Shown here: piece by piece, positions 56,417 to 64,000 of the stretch
How positions within the stretch are numbered: position 1 is the stretch's first letter
Layout: each line of letters begins with the position of its first letter
Source: Nodosilinea nodulosa PCC 7104
GTDB lineage: Bacteria; Cyanobacteriota; Cyanobacteriia; Phormidesmidales; Phormidesmidaceae
NCBI RefSeq assembly: GCF_000309385.1
Contig: NZ_JH976537.1
Span: 1,638,214 to 1,702,213 of the forward strand
DNA: 64,000 bases
Direction: 5' to 3'
Program-made: the position numbers and the translations under genes
The notes under the pieces: model-generated
Seen by the model: the letters and a program-made list of their open reading frames with translations, nothing else
What the model was told of the DNA's origin: nothing
Database searches by the model: none

Positions 56417-57160
56417 TTAATTAATAATTTCTCCATTGCTTCTGGCTAACTTTTCACGCCATTTTTGAAGTTCCTCAGGTGTTTGCCTCACCCAGTCTGT
56501 CACTTCACCGACAATTTTTAATGGTGCTTGAGAGCGATAGGAGCGGGTCGGATTGCCCGGAAACTTTTTATCTGTAACATTTGGGTCATTTTCAAACTCC
56601 CCCGTCGGTTCAACGATATAAACTCGCTCACGTCTATCGCCTTTTGCTAAGGCAGCAGCCAGTCCCGCTCCGTTAACAAGGGCTGTGAAATAAATGTGAT
56701 TCATTTTGAGTTTGGGCTTGTAGTTAGAACTGTTCCCTGCTGTCAGCAAATCTCCAACCTGTAAATCTGCCCTCGTCCCATGGTAAAATGGGCCTTGATC
56801 AGAGGGTTTATCCTTAAACAAAGTTGCCAATTCATAATTCTTTTTTGCTTTATCAGGGTCGCTTAAATCTTCATGGCATTTGGCAATGTTTGAATATAGA
56901 GAAGGCAAGGCACTCTTAACAGTATCGTCGTTTATTTTAAGGGCAAACTGCAAAGCCGTTTCGAGCCATTTTAATTTGTCAGGAACATTCTCTTGGTGTC
57001 GGGCCACATAATGAGCTGATATAAATTTTTCAAAGTCATATATCGCTTCATTCCAGGCTTGAAGAAAAAGTTTATGCGCCTCTTCGGGTTTGCCTTTTTC
57101 TTCCATACCCATACCTTGAAGGCAGAGTTTAACAACATTGTTGTTTGGGTTAAATTCCAT
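56417..57160 (-). CDS. arr: TPR-like domain fused to Arr-type ADP-ribosyltransferase
   Basis: 247 residues. Residues ~121-235 match rifampicin ADP-ribosyltransferase Arr: 'GPFYHGTRADLQVGDLLTAG' with His127, 'NHIYFTAL' with Tyr157, and 'VEPTGEFENDPNVTDKKFPG' with Asp192, corresponding to the His-Tyr-Asp set of Arr; 'NPTRSYRSQAPLKIVGEV' completes it. Ordinary Arr proteins are ~140 residues. Here ~115 residues of TPR-like helices come first ('GKPEEAHKLFLQAWNEAIYD', 'SDPDKAKKNYELATLFKD'). Resistance or modification of another target are both possible. The gene is AT-rich, next to an IS, and looks acquired. Confidence 0.85.
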   Translation of the reverse strand: MEFNPNNNVVKLCLQGMGMEEKGKPEEAHKLFLQAWNEAIYDFEKFISAHYVARHQENVPDKLKWLETALQFALKINDDTVKSALPSLYSNIAKCHEDLSDPDKAKKNYELATLFKDKPSDQGPFYHGTRADLQVGDLLTAGNSSNYKPKLKMNHIYFTALVNGAGLAAALAKGDRRERVYIVEPTGEFENDPNVTDKKFPGNPTRSYRSQAPLKIVGEVTDWVRQTPEELQKWREKLARSNGEIIN

Positions 57161-57516
57161 AATTATTTTGCCTATCGATCATTGTAATTTCAATTTATTT
57201 GCTTGCCCTCAGGCCATTGAGGCGTATCGAAATTACCGCTAACGATTGCATTCAGTGGCGGCTAGTAGACTGCGGCACAAGTGTGACGACTGTTGTCAAT
57301 CGCGAAGGAGCAGGGGAGCCAAGCGAGCTGGAATAGTCGGCATATTTCAGCCTTCGAGTACTGGCAACTTCAGCTATAAAACATCAAAAGGGCACAACCC
57401 ACAGCACCGCTTACTTCAAGCTTTCCCATCACGATTAAGAAGCGGTGGATCGGGCTGGTTGGCCACAGTCCAGGGCTGGGGCTAGGTAGCGGTGACCCAT
57501 CCCTCAGCTAACTGGC
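57161..57516. other. Intergenic region, no supported gene
   Basis: An AT-rich promoter-like part (57161-57230) precedes a GC-balanced stretch with open frames but no start signal or recognised motif. It may contain decayed mobile-element sequence, but I cannot identify a source. Confidence 0.35.
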
Positions 57517-58587
57517 TTAGCTCAGGGGTGCGGCTTGCAACGAGGGTTCTACCGCGCTGGCCAGCTGACGCAGCATAGCGGCAGTAGTGTCAAAATCGAC
57601 GCAGGCATCGGTGATGCTCTGGCCGTAGATGAGCTGCCCCAGGTCGCGGGGAATGGCCTGGTTGCCTGCCTTCAGGTGGCTCTCAATCATTACGCCGAGG
57701 ATGTGGCGTGAGCCACCGCGCACCTGGGCGGCAATGTCGTCGAGCACGTTGGTTTGGCGGTTGTGGTCTTTGTTGGCGTTGGCGTGGCTGCAATCGACCA
57801 TCATGCGGGGGTTGAGCTTGAGCTTGGCCATTTCTTCGGCGGCTTTATTGACGTGCGCGGCGCTGAAGTTGGGGCCGCCCTTGCCGCCGCGCAGCACCAG
57901 GTGCCCGTCGGGGTTGCCGGTGGTGGTGACAATGCTGGCCAGCCCGCTGTGGTTAATGCCCAGAAAATGGTGGGGGCGGCTGGCGGCGACCATGGCATTC
58001 ATGGCGGCTTGCAGGCTGCCGTCGGTGCTGTTTTTAAAGCCGATGGGCATCGAGAGGCCGGAGGCCATTTCGCGGTGGGTCTGGCTTTCGGTGGTGCGCG
58101 CGCCGATCGCCGTCCAGGCAATCAAGTCGGCAATGTACTGGGGCGTGACCGGGTCGAGCAGCTCGGTGGCGGCGGGCAATCCCAGCTGGGCCAGGTCGAG
58201 CAGCAGCTTGCGGGCCAGGCGCAGGCCGGTGTTGATGTCGTAGCTGCCGTCTAGGTGGGGGTCGTTGATTAGCCCCTTCCAGCCGACGTTGGTGCGGGGC
58301 TTTTCGAAGTACACCCGCATCACAATTTCGAGCTGCCCCGACAGTTCGTGGCGCAGGTTGACCAGTTTTTGGCCGTACTCGTAGGCCGCATCGATGTCGT
58401 GCACCGAGCAGGGGCCGACAATCACCAGCAGGCGACGGTCTTCGTTGTAGAGAATGTGGCGAATGCGATCGCGCGCTTCGGCCACCAGCGTTGCGGCCTC
58501 AGCCGAGGTGGGAAACTCGTGGTGCAGCAGTGCCGGACTGACGAGGGGGCGAGTCTCAACAACGTGGAGATCGTGGGTTTGGTGCAT
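57517..58587 (-). CDS. aroF: DAHP synthase (class I, AroG/AroF type)
   Basis: 356 residues from the ATG at 58587 (MHQTHDLHVVETRPLVSPAL). Typical motifs: 'LLVIVGPCSVHDIDAAYEYG', 'VMRVYFEKPRTNVGWKGLIN', 'PHLDGSYDINTGLRLARKLL', 'SMPIGFKNSTDGSLQAAMNA' and 'MMVDCSHANANKDHNRQ'. It joins phosphoenolpyruvate and erythrose 4-phosphate, the first step of the shikimate pathway. Which aromatic amino acid inhibits it cannot be read here. Confidence 0.96.
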   Translation of the reverse strand: MHQTHDLHVVETRPLVSPALLHHEFPTSAEAATLVAEARDRIRHILYNEDRRLLVIVGPCSVHDIDAAYEYGQKLVNLRHELSGQLEIVMRVYFEKPRTNVGWKGLINDPHLDGSYDINTGLRLARKLLLDLAQLGLPAATELLDPVTPQYIADLIAWTAIGARTTESQTHREMASGLSMPIGFKNSTDGSLQAAMNAMVAASRPHHFLGINHSGLASIVTTTGNPDGHLVLRGGKGGPNFSAAHVNKAAEEMAKLKLNPRMMVDCSHANANKDHNRQTNVLDDIAAQVRGGSRHILGVMIESHLKAGNQAIPRDLGQLIYGQSITDACVDFDTTAAMLRQLASAVEPSLQAAPLS

Positions 58588-58687
58588 TGAATTTGGCCTA
58601 ATAACGAACGGCTCCACCCCGGAGCCATGCCTACAAAATGGTAGCGTACCTTACTCCCCGTAGGGGTTATGGCTCCGGGCTGAGTTC

Positions 58688-59173
58688 TTAACCAACCGTG
58701 ACCTGGGCAGGGGTCTCGGCAGAGGGGTCGAGGGAGGGCAGCATCTCAATTTCGGCGTCGTTGTAGAGCACCATCGTGGTCGAGGCATTTTCTTCAAAGC
58801 CGATGCGCTTGTAGAAGCCCTGCTGATGGGTGGTCATCAGGTAGACCCGCTCCACCCGGCTCATGTGGGGATGGGCCACCAGAGTTTGTACCAGCTTGCG
58901 GCCCAGCCCGCCGCCCTGGTAGTCGGGCGAAATCACCACATCCCAAATGGTGGCGCGAAACACGCCGTCGGAGGTGGCGCGGGCAAAGCCGATCAGCCGA
59001 TCGCCGTCCCAGGCGGTGACGACCGGATAGCTGTGGGCGATCGCGGTTTCCATATCGGCGCGGGTGCGATCCTTCGCCCAAAACGCCGCCGCCTGAAAGA
59101 GTTCCACCAGCTGGTTCAGCGCCGGGGCAGAAAACTGGTCTGTGTATTGAAATTGAATAGCACTGCAATCCAT
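58688..59173 (-). CDS. GNAT-family N-acetyltransferase
   Basis: 161 residues from the ATG at 59173. The acetyl-CoA binding motif A is 'VVISPDYQGGGLGRKLVQTL', preceded by 'LIGFARATSDGVFRATIWD' and followed by the motif B tyrosine in 'TTHQQGFYKRIGFEE'. The sequence resembles cyanobacterial relatives of plastid GNAT proteins (ycf52-like), but the acceptor is unknown. Confidence 0.85.
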   Translation of the reverse strand: MDCSAIQFQYTDQFSAPALNQLVELFQAAAFWAKDRTRADMETAIAHSYPVVTAWDGDRLIGFARATSDGVFRATIWDVVISPDYQGGGLGRKLVQTLVAHPHMSRVERVYLMTTHQQGFYKRIGFEENASTTMVLYNDAEIEMLPSLDPSAETPAQVTVG

Positions 59174-59560
59174 CGACAACCTTTCACATCCCAATTAGGG
59201 CTAAGGGGTTAGTGAGCGTTAGCTTAATCGCAAAAACGGCGGGGATTCTGTCACTCAGGTAGCGGAGACCGCTCCTGCCAGGGCAGACGATTCGCGAAAG
59301 GACGTCCGCCACCTACCGGCCTATAGATTTGCGAGAGCAACGTCGAGGGTGCGCCCAGCGCCATGCTCTTCAGACAGAATAAACAGATTTTTTGGATAGT
59401 GGTATACCAAAACTCGGATTCCTTTGACATTGCCAAGAAGCCCTGACACCTGCATGCAGAACCGTCTCATTCCGCTTGGCTCCCTTTCCTCGGTGGAAAG
59501 ACGGCGCTAACCGCGCCATGCAAATGCTTGGTCTATGCCGGTGACTGAGACAGGAGGCCC
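59174..59560. other. Intergenic region, no supported gene
   Basis: Promoter sequences for the GNAT gene are expected at the left. The remainder includes short open frames without start signals. Weak symmetry only (GGTAGCGGAG and CCGCCACCTACC around 59257-59318). Nothing further can be supported. Confidence 0.35.
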
Positions 59561-60190
59561 TTACGCGGGAGTACGCTGCTGACGCAGCTTCCACACCATG
59601 CTGGAGACTAGGTTCGTCACCGTATGGGCCACAATTGGCACCAGCAAATTGCCCGTCAGCACCGCTCCGATCGCCAGCACAAGCCCAATGGCCGTCGCCC
59701 ACACCACGTAGGTCCACTGCTGCAAACTGCTCAGGTGCAGCACCCCAAAGCTCGCCGCCGATACCGCAACACCCAGGGCGTTTAGGCCAATGGCAGGCAG
59801 CATCACGCCGCGAAACAGCAGTTCTTCGCTCATGCCCGGCAGCAGCCCCAGCCAAAGCAAATCGGGCCAGTGGAGGGGTTGCAGCACCATGGTCAGATAG
59901 GTGTCGGCGCTGTGGCGATAGGCGGGCCACAGTCTGTAAATTGCCCCACTGGCCAGGGTAATCGCCAGCCCCAGCCCCACACCCAGCAGTCCATCCTGGA
60001 GCGAAAACCGCAGCGGCAGCAGCCCCGCCGAGTCAAAATACAGCCAGGCCTTAGAGATCAGCAGCAGCACCACCGCCGTCACCCCCATGGCCGCCAGCAC
60101 CTGCATACGGGTCAGGGGCTCTAGCTGAGGATCGGGGCGAGGGTCAGGGTTGGAAGGCGGCTGGGTCACAGTGGTTATGGCAAAGGGCAC
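59561..60190 (-). CDS. CPBP-family intramembrane metalloprotease
   Basis: 209 residues with about five membrane segments. The Abi/CPBP motifs are present: 'LPGMSEELLFRGVMLPAIGL' (EExxxR), 'SAASFGVLHLSSLQQ' (FxxxH) and 'LVPIVAHTVTNLVSS' (HxxxN/D). These proteases are related to eukaryotic Rce1; cyanobacterial members have largely unknown substrates. Confidence 0.9.
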   Translation of the reverse strand: MPFAITTVTQPPSNPDPRPDPQLEPLTRMQVLAAMGVTAVVLLLISKAWLYFDSAGLLPLRFSLQDGLLGVGLGLAITLASGAIYRLWPAYRHSADTYLTMVLQPLHWPDLLWLGLLPGMSEELLFRGVMLPAIGLNALGVAVSAASFGVLHLSSLQQWTYVVWATAIGLVLAIGAVLTGNLLVPIVAHTVTNLVSSMVWKLRQQRTPA

Positions 60191-60303
60191 TGCTATCTTA
60201 GCGAAGCGGTCTCAGGAAACTCCCTGGCTTTTGGTACAAGCAGCCATACCGACGCCCCTAGCCGCTGCCCGAGCGCTGGTTAGCCTGCCCCAGGTTGGTC
60301 AGC

Positions 60304-62421
60304 CTAGGCCGGAGGCGTTTTGGTAAAGGGCCAGGTGAAATAGAAGGTGGTGCCTTCGCCCACCGTAGAGGTGAGCCACACCCTGCCATTTTCGGCTTCG
60401 ACAATTTTTTTTACCACCGCCAGGCCCACCCCGGTGCTTTCAAAGTCGTCGCGGGCCTTGAGGGTTTGAAAAATGGTGAAAATTTTGTCGTGGTACTGGG
60501 GGGCAATGCCAGGGCCGTCGTCGGCAACGGCAAACTCAATCCGTTTGCCCTGGTCTCGCCAGGTAACGCGCACGGTGCCCTGGTCGCGGTGGTGGTGCTT
60601 AATCGCATTGTTGATCAGGTTGGCAAACACCTGGCCCAGCGCTGTTTTGTGGCTGTAGAGAGTAGGCAAGTCGGGGGCAATATCCAGCCCAAACGACTTG
60701 GGGGGAGCCAGCGAATCGACCACATTGGTCAGCAGTTCACTGAGGTCAACCGCCTCAATGGTGCGCTGGCGGCGGCCCACCCGCGAGTACTCCAGCAGGC
60801 CGTTGATCAAAGCTTCCATGCGCTGCACCCGACTGCGCAGGAGGTCGAGCTGGTGTTGGTTCTCCGGCGGCAGCTGGTTGCCCAGGTCTTCGCCAATCCA
60901 GTCGGCCAGGTTAGAAATGGCGCGCAGGGGCGCCTTCAGGTCGTGGGAGGTGACGTAGGCAAACTGGTCTAGCTCGGCGTTGCGCTGCTCCAGCATGGCG
61001 GTGGTGTGGGCCAGCACCAGGTTGGTGTTGGCCATTTCGTCGGCCCGCCGCAGCAGCTCTTCGCGGGCGGCTTTGCGGTCCTCAATATTTTCAAGAATGG
61101 CGATCAGGGCTGAGGGTCCATGGGTGTCGTCGCTTTCTACCGAGACCGTCACCAGGGTCCACAGGGGGGTGCCGTCTTTGCGCAGGTAGCGCTTTTCAAA
61201 CTGGCAGGAGGTTTGTTCTCCAGTCAATAGCTGCTGGTGGTAGTACTCATCTTGAGGTTTATCCCCTTCGTAGGTAATGGCCTGAAAGGACTGACCGAGC
61301 AAGTCTTGGGGCTGATAGCCCAGAATGTTGCACAGCTTTTGGTTGACCTGAATCCAGTGGCCCTGCATGTCGAGGCGGGCCATGCCCACGGCGGCCTGCT
61401 CAAACACCGCCCGAAAGCGCGTTTCACTGGCCCGCAGCGAAAGCTCGGCCTGCTTGGCCGGGGTGATATCCTGCATGACCCCCACCATGCGCTGGCTGTG
61501 GCCATCTTTGACGGCTACGACTCGACCGTAGGCGCTGATCCAGTGCCAGGTATCGTCGGGCCAGTGCATGCGGTACTGCCCAACAAACTCGCCCTGGGTG
61601 GCGATCGCGTCGTTGACCAACCCCTCTATGGCGGGCAGGTCGTCGGGGTGCACCCGCTCGGCCCACACCTGGGCCGTTTGGGAAACCGTGCCAGGCTCCA
61701 GGCCCATGATCCGCTCGGTCTGGGGCGACCAGAGCTGGGTTTCGTGGTCCAGGTGCCAGTCCCAGGTGCCCATCTGGGCCGCGCTGAGGGCCAGGTTGAG
61801 CCGCTCGGCAGTATCTTGCAGGTCGTCTTTGGCCCGCTGCAGGGTGCTGCGATCGCGGCGTTCCTGCTCCAGCAGGGTTTCGATCTGCTGCTTGGCTGCC
61901 TCTAGCTCAGCGGTACGGCGCTGCACCCGCTCTTCTAGGGTGGCGTTGAGCTGCCGCACCTCGGTCTCGGCCGTGCGCAGGCTGGCTTCGGCCTGCTTGC
62001 GATCGCCAATCTCCGCCTGCAACGCCTGGTTCATATCCATCAGCTGGGTGGCGTTGGGCAGCGCCAGCGCCAGCGGCAGCCGGGGCACCAGCTCCAGCGC
62101 CGTGTAGAGCGACACCAGGGCCGTAAACGCCTTGACCGACCCCGACACCCAGTAGGTCGGAAACCACAGGGTCCACACCGAAAGCAGGTGAGTGGCACCG
62201 CAGGCCGCAATAAAGGTGGCGAACAGCCAAAACAGCGGCTTAAACGGCACATCGGGCCGCCGCTGCACAAAATAGATCAGCGCCCCCGCAATCAGCCAGT
62301 AGGACAGCGCAATTAGCGCATCTGACAGCAGGTGCAGCCACACCAGCCCCGGCTGCCAAAGGTAACAGTGTCCGTGGGGAATATACGGCCCCGACACCAG
62401 AGCCTGCCAGTCCTCGATCAT
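60304..62421 (-). CDS. Ethylene-receptor-like PAS histidine kinase
   Basis: 705 residues from the ATG at 62421 (AAAGGATA upstream). Three membrane helices (~28-115) match the ETR1 ethylene-binding domain: Asp34, Tyr41, Ile44, Cys74 and His78 ('IAACGATHLLSVW') keep the spacing of ETR1 Asp25, Tyr32, Ile35, Cys65, His69; the ETR1 Pro36 position is Ala45. A coiled coil (~125-215), two PAS/PAC domains (~220-480), another coil, HisKA ('FAYVTSHDLKAPLRAISNLA') and HATPase ('LINNAIKHHHRDQ', 'DDGPGIAPQ') follow. No GAF or receiver domain. Copper-dependent ethylene binding is inferred from residues. Confidence 0.9.
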   Translation of the reverse strand: MIEDWQALVSGPYIPHGHCYLWQPGLVWLHLLSDALIALSYWLIAGALIYFVQRRPDVPFKPLFWLFATFIAACGATHLLSVWTLWFPTYWVSGSVKAFTALVSLYTALELVPRLPLALALPNATQLMDMNQALQAEIGDRKQAEASLRTAETEVRQLNATLEERVQRRTAELEAAKQQIETLLEQERRDRSTLQRAKDDLQDTAERLNLALSAAQMGTWDWHLDHETQLWSPQTERIMGLEPGTVSQTAQVWAERVHPDDLPAIEGLVNDAIATQGEFVGQYRMHWPDDTWHWISAYGRVVAVKDGHSQRMVGVMQDITPAKQAELSLRASETRFRAVFEQAAVGMARLDMQGHWIQVNQKLCNILGYQPQDLLGQSFQAITYEGDKPQDEYYHQQLLTGEQTSCQFEKRYLRKDGTPLWTLVTVSVESDDTHGPSALIAILENIEDRKAAREELLRRADEMANTNLVLAHTTAMLEQRNAELDQFAYVTSHDLKAPLRAISNLADWIGEDLGNQLPPENQHQLDLLRSRVQRMEALINGLLEYSRVGRRQRTIEAVDLSELLTNVVDSLAPPKSFGLDIAPDLPTLYSHKTALGQVFANLINNAIKHHHRDQGTVRVTWRDQGKRIEFAVADDGPGIAPQYHDKIFTIFQTLKARDDFESTGVGLAVVKKIVEAENGRVWLTSTVGEGTTFYFTWPFTKTPPA

Positions 62422-62636
62422 GACACTATCCTTTCCCAGCAGAGGCAAGAGCATTGTTAATCTTCCTGGCATACCATGCCCACTCGCAACAGAGGCTCTA
62501 CCCTTAGATATAGGCCTGGGGCAGTGCAGGTCAGCCTGGAGATACGTGCCAGACCCCTGAAATTGCCCCATAATCAAGTCACCTCGGGCGTTAACACGGC
62601 CCGCGATTTTTTCAATGCCTCATTAGGGGGCTACCT

Positions 62637-63350
62637 ATGACAGATATTCGCATTGTACTGATCGAAGACCATGACCTTACCCGCCTAGGCCTCAAGGCAG
62701 CCCTCCAGCGAGTGCCCGGTATGACTGTGGTTGGCGAAGCGGCCAACGGTGCTCGCGGCCTCAGTCTTTTAGAAACCGAGCACCCCGATGTAGCCATCGT
62801 CGATATCGGCCTGCCGGACATTGACGGTATTGAACTCGTAGAGCGTCTGCGCCAGTCCCAGGGCAGCGTTGATACGCCCACTCGCGTCCTGATGCTCACC
62901 ATGCACGACAGCGAAGAAGCGGTTATGGCCGCCTTTGCGGCCGGGGCAGACTCCTACTGCATGAAGCAGACCGAGCTAGACGACCTGATTGTGGCCGTAC
63001 GGGAGACTAACGAAGGCAACTCGTGGATTGACCCGGCTGTGGCCAGCGTAGTGCTGCGCCAGGTGCGCAAGACTCCAGCCGGGGCGCTGGCGGCCAGCAA
63101 CCGAACCGTCTCCATTGAAGCGATCGAGCCCGAATTCGAGCAAATACTGGAGTCGTATCCGCTGACCGAGCGCGAGCTAGAAATTCTCGAGCTCATTGTG
63201 GGCGGGTGCAGCAACGCGGAGATTGCTGAGCGGTCGTACATTACGGTGGGCACAGTCAAGACCCACGTCCGCAGCATCCTCAACAAGCTGGGGGTAGACG
63301 ATCGCACCAAGGCCGCCGTGCGCGCCCTGCGATCGGGTCTGGTAACGTAG
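62637..63350 (+). CDS. NarL/LuxR-type response regulator
   Basis: 237 residues. Receiver domain with 'IRIVLIEDHDLTRLGLKAAL', phospho-Asp in 'VAIVDIGLPDIDGIELVERL' and Lys in 'ADSYCMKQTEL'. The LuxR helix-turn-helix is C-terminal: 'YPLTERELEILELIVGGCSN', 'AEIAERSYITVGTVKTHVRS', 'ILNKLGVDDRTKAAV'. It is divergent from the ethylene-receptor-like kinase, with 215 bp between start codons, and may be its partner. Confidence 0.93.
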   Translation: MTDIRIVLIEDHDLTRLGLKAALQRVPGMTVVGEAANGARGLSLLETEHPDVAIVDIGLPDIDGIELVERLRQSQGSVDTPTRVLMLTMHDSEEAVMAAFAAGADSYCMKQTELDDLIVAVRETNEGNSWIDPAVASVVLRQVRKTPAGALAASNRTVSIEAIEPEFEQILESYPLTERELEILELIVGGCSNAEIAERSYITVGTVKTHVRSILNKLGVDDRTKAAVRALRSGLVT

Positions 63351-63487
63351 GTGGCGCGACGGCCCTAGGGCTGTTTATCAGGATTGCTAGCTGTGGCCTC
63401 TAGAGTCATGGTTAAATAATTTCACAACCGTTCATAACTCCAAACACGCAAGGCTTACGGCCGGTTGTCAAACCCCGAAGCAACCCT

Positions 63488-63883
63488 ATGGACACCACTC
63501 CCTCTGCTCTGCTACCGACATTGGGTCAGCTCCAGCGGAAGCTGGCTCAGGACTTTCAGCGGCTATACCGCGAAAGGCTCGACCACACCCCCGGTAAAAT
63601 CACCTGTCAAATTCTGGATGAGAAACTGCTGTTTGTCATCGAGGACTCCGTGACTAAGCCCGAACAACTGCTGCTGGACGAAGGGCAGGCCGAACTGGCA
63701 GAACAGGTCAGAGGCGATCTTGCCGCCGCCCTGCGTCCACAAATTGTTGAGATGGTTGAGTCTACCCTGGAGCGTCAGGTCGTCGATGTTTTGACCGATG
63801 CCACCCTGACTACCGGGCGCACTAGCGTCGTGATCATTCTCTCTGAACCGCCCGAGGCGCGTCCTGCCGCCAAAAATACCTAG
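63488..63883 (+). CDS. DUF2294 family protein
   Basis: 131 residues (MDTTPSALLPTLGQLQRKLA...). 'QRLYRERLDHTPGKITCQIL', 'LLFVIEDSVTKPEQLLL' and 'VDVLTDATLTTGRTSVVIIL' match the DUF2294 family as remembered, a small alpha/beta protein of unknown function found in cyanobacteria and Firmicutes. It follows the response regulator by 137 bp. The last 117 bp of the window show no gene. Confidence 0.75.
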   Translation: MDTTPSALLPTLGQLQRKLAQDFQRLYRERLDHTPGKITCQILDEKLLFVIEDSVTKPEQLLLDEGQAELAEQVRGDLAAALRPQIVEMVESTLERQVVDVLTDATLTTGRTSVVIILSEPPEARPAAKNT

Positions 63884-64000
63884 GCCCCAGATACCTAAGC
63901 CCCAGTTGGCCCAGGGAAGTAGGTCCCATCAAATCTATCCCTAGGCGCTCAATTTTTTACATTAGCCAGAAACTTTGCGCCAGCGGCTTGCGCCAGCCAT

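Overview
The window is chromosomal DNA of a cyanobacterium, most like a filamentous Leptolyngbya/Nodosilinea-type genome, though I cannot name the species. The evidence is the dense GCGATCGC (HIP1) octamers and typical cyanobacterial genes: sufR facing sufBCDS, ferredoxin-thioredoxin reductase catalytic subunit, Vipp1, DUF1517 and DUF4327 proteins, glucosylglycerol hydrolase and ClpB. No tRNA, rRNA or CRISPR array was seen. Core genes are GC-rich. The first 3 kb, the IS630 element and the 56-57.4 kb region are clearly more AT-rich and look acquired.

Layout. 1-3006: a HEAT-repeat protein cut by the window edge, then a run of toxin-antitoxin modules and remnants (UPF0175 fragment, DUF4258/DUF2283, UPF0175 with a truncated RelE-like toxin, MntA/HepT, hicB remnant with HicA). 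3-6.8 kb: a DUF1517 membrane protein with an IS630 element just upstream, and a secreted YbaY-domain protein. 7-12.5 kb: glucosylglycerol hydrolase, uvrC and small genes. 12.6-13.8 kb: a frameshifted IS110 copy. 13.9-20 kb: response regulator, aminotransferase, diguanylate cyclase, vipp1 and an SSF symporter. 20-26.6 kb: the SufR-controlled Fe-S assembly locus with ftrC as first gene. 27-32 kb: a TPR protein and a P-loop ATPase, the ATPase split by a fresh IS1634 copy. 32-38.7 kb: dynamin-like GTPase, AtzG/AtzE-like pair, PPK2, DUF72 and small genes. 38.8-40 kb: intact IS110 copy. 40-51.5 kb: fused PhnE-like permease, argH, glycosyltransferase-TPR, ComFB, clpB, an HsdR-N-like nuclease domain protein and a secreted FAD oxidoreductase. 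52-57 kb: accessory region with MarR/membrane/SRPBCC genes, a second IS1634 copy and a TPR-Arr ADP-ribosyltransferase. 57.5-64 kb: DAHP synthase, GNAT, CPBP protease, an ethylene-receptor-like histidine kinase, a NarL-type regulator and a DUF2294 protein.

The strongest observation concerns the two IS110 copies (12586-13766 and 38827-40007). The non-coding leader of each folds into two internal loops. One loop carries guide segments that match the palindromic repeat into which both copies are inserted. The other carries segments that match the element's own ends. This is the architecture of a bridge RNA, here with target, donor and core dinucleotide (CT) all legible in one window.

Other points of interest are two CAAC-N6-GTTG SufR operators placing ftrC under Fe-S control, a histidine kinase that keeps the copper/ethylene-binding residues of ETR1 at identical spacing, a TPR-Arr fusion, the IS1634-interrupted ATPase/TPR pair, and several families of interspersed palindromes.
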